Positions 7,154 through 14,777 of a DNA stretch of 38,379 bases are shown here, piece after piece. Source of the stretch: an uncultured Bacteroidota bacterium (GTDB lineage Bacteria > Bacteroidota > Bacteroidia > Chitinophagales > Chitinophagaceae); the NCBI GenBank assembly GCA_903910765.1, contig CAIWBA010000016.1, forward strand, positions 1-38,379, in the 5' to 3' direction. The notes below the pieces were generated by a model, which was not told the DNA's origin, searched no databases, and saw only the letters and a list, made by a program, of their open reading frames with translations. The translations under genes were made by a program, and so were the position numbers. Position 1 is the stretch's first letter. Each line of letters starts with the position of its first letter.

Positions 7154-10100
7154 TTATCCTTTTTGTAATACTGAAATCCTTAATTTTTGGTCATTTATTT
7201 CGACATCCACCCCGTCTTCCAAAGCCGGGACCCAGTCTATTTCCAATGCCAGGATTTCGCGGCAAATATAATCTGAAAATTCATTAATAGCATCCTTCAA
7301 CTCTGTGTTATCCACAATTCGGAGTAAAATCTTGTCAGTTAGCTCGAAATTGGCCTCTTTTCGGATGTTTTGAACCCTATTTACCAGCTCTCTAGCATTC
7401 CCTTCCTTCAATAAGGCTGGACTTAGGGTGATATCAAGGGCCACCGTGAGGGCATTTTTAACGGCAACGCTCCAACCAGGGATATCTTCCGCTATAATCT
7501 CTACCTCACTCAATAACAAGGGTATTATTGTTCCTTCCACGTCCAAATCAAGCGATCCGTCCTTTTCAAGCTGGCTGATTTGTGTTTGGCTTAATGCCGT
7601 AATAACCGCAGAAGCTTGTTTCATCTTGGTGCCCAATTTGGCTCCTAATAATTTAAAATTAGGTTTTAGCTTTTTGCTAATGACCCCCTCTGTTTCGGTT
7701 ATATAATTAATTTCTTTAACGTTAACCTCTGCCAAAATAAGTTCTTCCATTAAACTGATCGCATCCTTCATTTTCGGATCTAACACGGGAATTAATATTT
7801 TTTGAAGCGGTTGGCGAACTTTGATATTTACCTTTTTACGAATGGACAATACCAAGGAGCAAATATCTTGCGCCATTTGCATACGCTCCTCTAAAGCACT
7901 ATCAATTTTTGTCGTATCCGCTTTAGGGAAATCGACATGATGTATAGATGTTTGTGTATGTTTTGCGGTAACACTATTTAAATTTCTAAATATTTGATCA
8001 CAAAAGAAAGGTGCAATTGGTGCCATTAAACGAATAATAGTTTCAACACACTCATGCAAGGTTTGGTAGGCTGAAATTTTATCTTCCGTATACGTGCCTT
8101 TCCAAAAACGACGACGACACAAACGCACATACCAGTTACTCAAATGTTCATCCACAAAAGTTTCTATTGCACGACCCGCAATGGTTGGCTCAAAATCGTC
8201 CATGGCAATAGTTACGGTTTGCACCAAACTATTTAAAGAAGAAATAATCCAACGATCAATTTCTGGTCTTTTGTTTACCGGAATATAATCTTGTTCAAAA
8301 CGAAACCCATCCACATTTGCATACAACACAAAAAATTGATAGGTATTGTATAAAGTGCCAAAGAATTTTCTTTGCACTTCCTGTATGCCTGATAAATCAA
8401 ATTTTAAATTATCCCAAGGCGAAGCATTGGTTACCAAATACCATCTGGTTGCATCCGCACCATAGGTTTGTAAGGTTTCAAATGGATTCACCACATTACC
8501 CAAACGCTTACTCATCTTGTTACCATTCTTATCTAGCACCAAACCATTACTCATTACAGCTTTATAGGCTACGCTATCAAATAACAAAACACCAAGTGTA
8601 TGCAATGTATAAAACCATCCGCGCGTTTGATCCACGCCTTCACAAATAAAGTCAGCAGGGAATGCTTGTCCTTTGTCAATTAAATCCTTATTCTCAAATG
8701 GATAATGCCATTGCGCATATGGCATCGCGCCTGAATCAAACCAAACATCCACTAAATCTGAAACCCTTTTCATAGGTTGACCTGTTGCACTCAATAATTC
8801 AATTTGATCAACAAATGGTTTATGTAAATCCACATCTAATTTGCCATCTACTATTTGCAAATTCACTTCTTTGTTAAAACCTTTTTCTTTTGCTGCAATA
8901 AAAAGTGTCGTTAATTCTTGTATGGACCCTATGCAAATTTCTTCTGTACCATCTTCTGTTCTCCATATAGGCAATGGCGTTCCCCAATATCTGCTTCGAG
9001 ATAAATTCCAGTCCACCATGTTCTCTAACCAATTACCAAAGCGCCCTTCGCCGGTGCTCTTTGGTTTCCAATTAATTGTTTTATTCAATTCAACTAGGCG
9101 ATCCTTAACTGCAGTAGTTTTAATAAACCATGCATCTAATGGATAATATAATATCGGCTTATCTGTTCTCCAGCAATGCGGATAATTGTGTTCATATTTC
9201 TCCACCTTGAATGCCCTGTTTTCTTTTTTCAACTTAACAGAAATATCAACATTCACATCTTGAAAATCCTTTTCGTCCTTGTAATTTTTCACATACCTGC
9301 CACTAAATTCTCCCACGCCTTCAATAAATTTTCCTTGTCTATCCACCAATGTGATAATGCCTAAGTTGTTTTTTTGTCCCACTTTATAATCATCCGCTCC
9401 AAACGCAGGCGAAGTATGTACAATAGCTGTTCCGTCCTCTGTGGTTACAAAATCACCCAGTACTATTTTAAATGGATCACCTTCAAAGGTTGCAGGATCA
9501 TTGGCTTCAAAAGGCATCAACTGCTCATAGCGTAACCCATTTAATTTTGCGCCTTTAAATTCAGTAATCAATTTCCAAGGAACAATTTTATCTCCTTCCG
9601 CAAATGTTTCAATCGTCAATCCTTCTTCCTTAAAATATTTTGAAAGCAACGCTTTGGCTATAACCACATTCACTGGTAACGCAGTGTAAGGATTATAAGT
9701 GGCTACTAAAGCATAATCAATATTAGGACCAACCGTTAAACCTAAATTAGATGGCAATGTCCATGGTGTTGTAGTCCATGCCATGTAATACAAATCTTGG
9801 TTTTTATCATTTGTCGCAGCGGCGTCAAACAAAAATTGACTCTCGCTATTTTGCAATGCCTTAAACATAGCAACCACCGAAGTATCTTTTACATCCTTGT
9901 AAGTTCCTGGTTGATTTAATTCATGTGAACTTAAGCCGGTACCTGCTGCAGGGGAATAAGGTTGTATACTTACACTTTGATACAAGTATCCTTTTTTATA
10001 TAGGGTACTTAATATCCACCAAAGTGTTTCGATGTAATTATTTTCAAAAGTGATATAGGGGTCATTCAAATCAACCCAGTATCCCATTTTATTAGTGATG

Positions 10101-10504
10101 TCATCCCATTCTTTTTTATAACGCAATACTGCTTCTCTACATTTTTTATTGTATTCTTCGACCGTTATTTTTTTACCAATATCTTCTTTGGTTATACCTA
10201 ATTCTTTTTCAACGCCTAATTCCACAGGTAATCCGTGGGTATCCCAACCCCCCTTTCGCTTCACTTGAAATCCTTGCATGGTTTTATATCGACAAACCAT
10301 ATCTTTTAATGTCCTTGAAATAACATGGTGTATGCCAGGCATTCCATTGGCACTTGGGGGTCCCTCGTAAAATACAAAAGGGGTTTTTCCTTCTCTTAAG
10401 CTAACCGATTGCTCAAAAGCTTGTTCTGTTTTCCAGGCAGCCAAAATTTCTGCCTCAATGGTAGGCAAATGGAGTCCATTAAATTCTGTGTACTTTTTAT
10501 TCAT
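7154..10504 (-). CDS. ileS: Isoleucyl-tRNA synthetase, type 2 (IleRS2-like)
   Basis: This cytoplasmic class I enzyme charges tRNA-Ile with isoleucine. The 1116-residue protein has the class I catalytic domain, the CP1 editing domain (TTTPWTLPSN at 244-253, TSPAFGADD near 364-372), KMSKR at 663-667, and a long C-terminal tRNA-binding region. The signature normally written HIGH reads GIHH here (57-60): the first and third positions are swapped. The GPPSANG context and length fit the eukaryote-like IleRS2 class, known for mupirocin tolerance, and no C-terminal Cys4 zinc finger was noticed. It lies 96 bp downstream of lspA and 2 bp upstream of the DksA-like gene. A TACCTTCG element is at 10543-10536. 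Confidence 0.95.
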   Translation of the reverse strand: MNKKYTEFNGLHLPTIEAEILAAWKTEQAFEQSVSLREGKTPFVFYEGPPSANGMPGIHHVISRTLKDMVCRYKTMQGFQVKRKGGWDTHGLPVELGVEKELGITKEDIGKKITVEEYNKKCREAVLRYKKEWDDITNKMGYWVDLNDPYITFENNYIETLWWILSTLYKKGYLYQSVSIQPYSPAAGTGLSSHELNQPGTYKDVKDTSVVAMFKALQNSESQFLFDAAATNDKNQDLYYMAWTTTPWTLPSNLGLTVGPNIDYALVATYNPYTALPVNVVIAKALLSKYFKEEGLTIETFAEGDKIVPWKLITEFKGAKLNGLRYEQLMPFEANDPATFEGDPFKIVLGDFVTTEDGTAIVHTSPAFGADDYKVGQKNNLGIITLVDRQGKFIEGVGEFSGRYVKNYKDEKDFQDVNVDISVKLKKENRAFKVEKYEHNYPHCWRTDKPILYYPLDAWFIKTTAVKDRLVELNKTINWKPKSTGEGRFGNWLENMVDWNLSRSRYWGTPLPIWRTEDGTEEICIGSIQELTTLFIAAKEKGFNKEVNLQIVDGKLDVDLHKPFVDQIELLSATGQPMKRVSDLVDVWFDSGAMPYAQWHYPFENKDLIDKGQAFPADFICEGVDQTRGWFYTLHTLGVLLFDSVAYKAVMSNGLVLDKNGNKMSKRLGNVVNPFETLQTYGADATRWYLVTNASPWDNLKFDLSGIQEVQRKFFGTLYNTYQFFVLYANVDGFRFEQDYIPVNKRPEIDRWIISSLNSLVQTVTIAMDDFEPTIAGRAIETFVDEHLSNWYVRLCRRRFWKGTYTEDKISAYQTLHECVETIIRLMAPIAPFFCDQIFRNLNSVTAKHTQTSIHHVDFPKADTTKIDSALEERMQMAQDICSLVLSIRKKVNIKVRQPLQKILIPVLDPKMKDAISLMEELILAEVNVKEINYITETEGVISKKLKPNFKLLGAKLGTKMKQASAVITALSQTQISQLEKDGSLDLDVEGTIIPLLLSEVEIIAEDIPGWSVAVKNALTVALDITLSPALLKEGNARELVNRVQNIRKEANFELTDKILLRIVDNTELKDAINEFSDYICREILALEIDWVPALEDGVDVEINDQKLRISVLQKG

Positions 10505-10535
10505 AAAACGCTTATCCTAGCTCATTTTTAGGGCA

Positions 10536-10543
10536 CGAAGGTA
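10536..10543 (-). promoter_or_regulatory. -7-like element (TACCTTCG) of ileS
   Basis: TACCTTCG differs at one base from TAnnTTTG and ends 31 nt before the ileS ATG. It could start an ileS-DksA-like transcript separate from lspA. Confidence 0.4.
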
Positions 10544-10551
10544 CGAATAAG

Positions 10552-10582
10552 CTTGTAAAAAAGGCCAGACCATTTTTTGGTC
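10552..10582 (-). terminator. Possible weak terminator after lspA
   Basis: On the minus strand, GACCA and TGGTC (10578-10582 and 10568-10572) can form a 5-bp hairpin, followed five bases later by seven Ts (about 10556-10562). The stem is short, so partial read-through into ileS is likely. Confidence 0.35.
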
Positions 10583-10600
10583 AAAATTGGGTAAATCCTC

Positions 10601-11254
10601 CTATGAAATAGGGTTAGCTGGGCTTTCAGGAGGAGTCGCTACTGGATCCTTGAAAAATTTGCCTTGAAAAATAAACAAAGAAATAACCCCGGTGCTTATT
10701 GCAGCATCTGCTACATTAAAAACAGGTCTAAAAAACTCAAACTCCTCACCGCCCCAAATAGGGAACCAAGCGGGGAAATGCGCATTTTGTATAATTGGGA
10801 AATAAAACATGTCGACTACTTTACCTTGTAGTAAAGGGGAATATCCTCCACCCAATGGGAACAACTGAGCTACCATGGTTGTATAAGGAACACTTGCTTC
10901 AAAAAGTACGCCGTAGAAAATGCTGTCAATTAAATTTCCTAAGGCCCCTGCAAAAATGAGCGCTGCACAAAATAAAAAACCATTGTGGTATTTTTTTTCG
11001 ATGAAACCTTTGATTAAAAATACACCCCATATCACAGCAACTAATCTAAATAAGGTTAAGGTAATTTTACCAATATTGCCACCCCACTTTAAACCCCAAG
11101 CCATTCCTTCATTTTCCACAAAATGGAGCCTAGCCCATGTGCCAATAATTGCATGCTCCTCGCCAATGAAATAATTTAATTTAATATAAAACTTTAATGC
11201 TTGATCAATAAAAATAATCAAAGCAACTAATGCAACTATTTTTTTTCCGTTCAT
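10601..11254 (-). CDS. lspA: Lipoprotein signal peptidase II
   Basis: LspA is the inner-membrane aspartyl protease that cleaves the signal peptide of diacylglyceryl-modified prolipoproteins. The 217-residue protein has four predicted spans. The two catalytic aspartates sit in GALGNLIDS (D110) and FNVADAAIS (D183). The loop between them is longer than in E. coli LspA, as I expect for Bacteroidota. Its substrates in this window would include the SusD, SusE/F and GH53 lipoproteins. A TTG-N21-TATCTTTG promoter precedes it, with the -33 part inside the 3' end of murF-alr. It is followed by ileS on the same strand, an association also known from Proteobacteria. Confidence 0.95.
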   Translation of the reverse strand: MNGKKIVALVALIIFIDQALKFYIKLNYFIGEEHAIIGTWARLHFVENEGMAWGLKWGGNIGKITLTLFRLVAVIWGVFLIKGFIEKKYHNGFLFCAALIFAGALGNLIDSIFYGVLFEASVPYTTMVAQLFPLGGGYSPLLQGKVVDMFYFPIIQNAHFPAWFPIWGGEEFEFFRPVFNVADAAISTGVISLFIFQGKFFKDPVATPPESPANPIS

Positions 11255-11279
11255 ATCAATTTCAAATTATAATGATGTG

Positions 11280-11311
11280 CAAAGATAATACTTTGATAAG
11301 TTAGTCGGCAA
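11280..11311 (-). promoter_or_regulatory. Promoter of lspA (TTG-N21-TATCTTTG)
   Basis: The -7 element TATCTTTG is at 11287-11280 and a -33 TTG at 11311-11309, with a 21-nt spacer. This is the best full match to the Bacteroidota promoter consensus in the window. The ATG is 25 nt downstream of the -7 element. Confidence 0.65.
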
Positions 11312-13772
11312 TATAGATTCTTTTTACTCTTTGTCCAATGGAAGTTAATATTTCATAAGGAATGGTTCCCGCCCATTTTGCAACTTGTGAAATTGCTAAA
11401 TTTTTGCCAAATACCTGTACCGAATCTCCTTCATTAACAGATGGAATATCTGTGACATCAATCATCGTCATATCCATACAAATATCTCCTACAATAGGCG
11501 CGAATAAGCCATTTACCCACATAGCCCCCTTACCTAATCCCAATTGCCTGCTATAGCCATCCGCATATCCTAATCGAACTGTAGCAATAATACTATCCCG
11601 CAATAACACACCTGCACGATTGTATCCTACCGTATCCCCCTTTTTCAAATGTCGTATTTGCGAGATGGTGGTGGTCAACTGGATGACAGGCTCTAAAGCA
11701 ATAGCGCCTTGAGTAGCACCATATAATCCAATACCTAAGCGAACCATATCTAAATGAAAATTGGAATTCAATAAAATTGCATCTGAGTTTGCAATATGTT
11801 TTAGTGTCGTATAACCCAATGTGGTTTCAATTTTTTTTGCTGCACTGTTAAATAAATCAAGTTGCTGATGCGTGAATGTTCCAAAATTTTTATTCCCACT
11901 TGCACTTAAATGGCTAAAAATGGATTGTACTTTTAGGCGAGCATTTGATTTTAATGCGCCGCAAAGTTTTTCAATCGTATCCATATCAAAACCCAAACGA
12001 TTCATTCCCGTATTTAATTTTATATGAATGGGGAAGTTTGAAATCGCTTGATTTTTTATATACTGATCAAATTGTTCATATTGGGAAATAGAAAATATTT
12101 CAGGTTCCATATGATACTTTACCAAAGTATCAAACGTAGTTTCATCTACATTCATCACCATAATGGGTACATGAATACCCGCCTGTCTTAATACAACACC
12201 TTCATCTGCATACGCCACCGATAAGTAGTCCACATGGTGAAATTGTAAAATGCGCGCTATTTCAACACTACCCGTCCCATAGCCAAAAGCCTTCACCATG
12301 GCCATTATCTTTACCTTGGATCCTACGACATTTTTAATTTTTTTATAATTACTCACCAATGTAGTTAAATTAATTTCCGCCATGGTTTTATGCACCTGTA
12401 GCTGTAATAACTCATTTATTTTTTCTAATTCAAAAATGCGTGCCCCTTTGATTAATATAAATTCCTCTTTAAAGGAATGTATATCTATTTGATGAATGCA
12501 TTGCTGGGTAGTATCAAAACTAATAACATGAACACCCTTATTTTGTAAAATTTTATTTTGTTGCAGCGCTTTCGCTAATTCAGCGCCAATGGTAATGAGT
12601 TTCTTTATTGGAAAAACAGCTAACTGCTGAAGTAGCTGTTCATATTGAACTGGATCCTGATTAAGCTGAGCGATATCCGATAATATTAATGTAATAGGTA
12701 ATGCCCCCGCTTGCTGTGTCGCATAGGTTAAGGCCAATTGTAAAGAATGTATATCATTACTGTAACTATCATTTAAAATATAACAATGCTGAATGCCTTT
12801 TTTTATTTGCATGCGCATATCTAAATGCCTTAACTGACTAATGCCTTCCTGTATTTCAGACATAGGCATTTGTAAATACAATAAAGTAAGTAAGCAGGTA
12901 ATTGTGTTGTTTACAGAAATCAAATCCGTAAATGGAATAACTAATTGTATATCTGTACCTTGATAATTTGCCTGCAAATGCGTTTGGCCTTGCGTAATTT
13001 TTTCACTTTTAATTTTTAAGCTAGCTTCACCAGTTCGACTCCAAGTAATAATTATTGGAACGCTTAAATTTTGCGCAACATCATTATCACGCAATGCCAC
13101 GTCCGCTAATGGCGCAATGATAACTTGTGCTTTTTGAAATAACTTCCATTTTTCATTTCGCTTTTCCGTTTCATTTTCAAAACCTTCTTGATGTGCCGTT
13201 CCCATACTGGTTAAAATACCAATGGTGGGCTGTATAATATTTGCCAATACATCCATCTCCCCTTTTTGTGAAATGCCAGCTTCGAAAATGGCCAATTGGT
13301 GCTTCTCCTCCATTTCCCAAACACTTAAAGGCACTCCAATTTGTGAATTATAACTACGTGGACTACGTATAATATGATATCGATTCGCAAGCAATTGATT
13401 CAACCATTCCTTGACAATGGTTTTTCCATTGCTGCCTGTTATTCCAATCACTGGATAACTATATTGGGAACGGTGATTGGAAGCAATGACTTGTAAAGCT
13501 AGAAGCACATCATCTACTTTTAAAAAATTGACATCGGGAAACGCACTAGTGTCAAAATTTGCTTTTACAACAAAATTAAATACACCCCGTTGTATTAATT
13601 CTTCAATATATAAGTGCCCATCATTTTGCCCCGTAGAAATAGCGAAAAATAAACTGGTGTCCGGATAAATTAATCGTCGGCTATCAGTAAGTAAATGAGC
13701 AATATGGGCTGGTTTTTTAATAACAGAATTTGTAGTTAACCAACTTGCAATATGTTCAATAGTATATGACAA
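11301..13772 (-). CDS. murF-alr: Fused MurF (D-Ala-D-Ala-adding ligase) / alanine racemase
   Basis: This bifunctional cytoplasmic enzyme joins two steps of peptidoglycan synthesis. Residues 1 to about 460 are MurF, which adds D-Ala-D-Ala to the UDP-MurNAc peptide; the ATP-binding loop is GITGSNGKT at 110-118. Residues from about 463 are a PLP-dependent alanine racemase, with the cofactor lysine in AMVKAFGYG (K494) and a catalytic Tyr in the TVGYNRAG segment. The fusion is typical of Bacteroidota and couples D-Ala supply to its use. The start is TTG at 13772: a TAG codon lies directly upstream in frame and no nearby ATG or GTG exists. The MurF Walker loop lacks the usual second Thr (GKTIV rather than GKTTT), a small deviation. 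Confidence 0.95.
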   Translation of the reverse strand: MSYTIEHIASWLTTNSVIKKPAHIAHLLTDSRRLIYPDTSLFFAISTGQNDGHLYIEELIQRGVFNFVVKANFDTSAFPDVNFLKVDDVLLALQVIASNHRSQYSYPVIGITGSNGKTIVKEWLNQLLANRYHIIRSPRSYNSQIGVPLSVWEMEEKHQLAIFEAGISQKGEMDVLANIIQPTIGILTSMGTAHQEGFENETEKRNEKWKLFQKAQVIIAPLADVALRDNDVAQNLSVPIIITWSRTGEASLKIKSEKITQGQTHLQANYQGTDIQLVIPFTDLISVNNTITCLLTLLYLQMPMSEIQEGISQLRHLDMRMQIKKGIQHCYILNDSYSNDIHSLQLALTYATQQAGALPITLILSDIAQLNQDPVQYEQLLQQLAVFPIKKLITIGAELAKALQQNKILQNKGVHVISFDTTQQCIHQIDIHSFKEEFILIKGARIFELEKINELLQLQVHKTMAEINLTTLVSNYKKIKNVVGSKVKIMAMVKAFGYGTGSVEIARILQFHHVDYLSVAYADEGVVLRQAGIHVPIMVMNVDETTFDTLVKYHMEPEIFSISQYEQFDQYIKNQAISNFPIHIKLNTGMNRLGFDMDTIEKLCGALKSNARLKVQSIFSHLSASGNKNFGTFTHQQLDLFNSAAKKIETTLGYTTLKHIANSDAILLNSNFHLDMVRLGIGLYGATQGAIALEPVIQLTTTISQIRHLKKGDTVGYNRAGVLLRDSIIATVRLGYADGYSRQLGLGKGAMWVNGLFAPIVGDICMDMTMIDVTDIPSVNEGDSVQVFGKNLAISQVAKWAGTIPYEILTSIGQRVKRIYIAD

Positions 13773-13785
13773 CTAAATGATATGA

Positions 13786-14754
13786 TTAAATTGAATGATC
13801 CTTTAAATCCTTGGGAAGATTTTTTTGCTTATTTGAAAAGATAGAATACAATATAGAGCCCGAGATTGAAAATAATATCACTAATAAAGACAACAATACT
13901 TGCGTGTTTTTATCCATCACCATATTGATATAATGTTCTCCTAACATTTTAACACCTATAAATATTAAAACAAGTGCAATTCCTTTTTGCAAATGTTCAA
14001 ATTCATTAACAGCGCCGCGCAGCAAAAAGAATAAGGAGCGCAATCCCAAAATGGCAAAAATATTTGAAGTATAAATAACTAAACTATTCATTGATATGCC
14101 CATGACTGCAGGTATTGAATCAAGTGCAAATACTATATCAATGGCCGCCAATAAAATAACTACAACAAATAAAGTAGTATAAGCTGGTTTTCCATTTTGA
14201 CGAATCATAAACTTACCATCTCCATCCGAAGTAGTCAGCGGTAAAAAGCTTTTCAAAAATTTGTAAATTTTTGATTCATGTGGATCAAAAGAGCTTTCCT
14301 CGTCGGCCACAAACATTTTATATCCTGTATATAATAAAAACACCCCAAAAATATATAATACCCAAGCAAATTGTGCGACAAGCGCCACACCCAATGTAAT
14401 AAACAATACTCTGAAAATGATCGCTGCTAAAATTCCGATCAACAGAACCCTTGACAAATGCATTTCCTTCACTTTAAACGCATCAAAAATTAAAATGAAA
14501 ACAAAAATATTGTCAATACTTAAACTCCATTCCATTAAATAACCACTTAAATATTCAAAGGCGATTTTTTGCCCTTCTTCTACCCACATAAACACAAAAA
14601 AACCAAGTGCTAATAAAACCCATAGAAAGGTTTGACGCATTGCTTGGCGAATAGTAATGGTTGTATTTTTTTTACTCAAAAATCCTAAGTCAAGTGATAA
14701 TGCAATTAATATTACCACACCAAATACCGTATAAACAATTTGATCTGTTGTCAT
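13786..14754 (-). CDS. TerC/Alx-family integral membrane protein
   Basis: TerC/Alx proteins are multi-span inner-membrane proteins linked to manganese export or to loading of metal onto secreted proteins. The 322-residue product has about eight to nine spans and the family's acidic intramembrane motifs: SLDLGFL near the N-terminus, SIDNIFVFILIFDAF, and FALDSIPAVMG. The frame is open for 40 codons further upstream, overlapping gldFG, but those residues are unlike TerC, so the ATG at 14754 is chosen. It follows the gldF-gldG gene by 23 bp and precedes murF-alr by 13 bp, which suggests co-transcription. Substrate and role in this organism are not determined. Confidence 0.88.
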   Translation of the reverse strand: MTTDQIVYTVFGVVILIALSLDLGFLSKKNTTITIRQAMRQTFLWVLLALGFFVFMWVEEGQKIAFEYLSGYLMEWSLSIDNIFVFILIFDAFKVKEMHLSRVLLIGILAAIIFRVLFITLGVALVAQFAWVLYIFGVFLLYTGYKMFVADEESSFDPHESKIYKFLKSFLPLTTSDGDGKFMIRQNGKPAYTTLFVVVILLAAIDIVFALDSIPAVMGISMNSLVIYTSNIFAILGLRSLFFLLRGAVNEFEHLQKGIALVLIFIGVKMLGEHYINMVMDKNTQVLLSLLVILFSISGSILYSIFSNKQKNLPKDLKDHSI

Positions 14755-14777
14755 ATCGTAAAGATAATAATAGATTT

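Noticed and set aside
6619-7287. 222-codon open frame on the plus strand opposite the DksA-like gene
   Set aside because: It is a Phe/Ala/Gly-rich mirror of the repetitive PAKKA coding tract with no start signal, and the minus-strand gene is clearly real.
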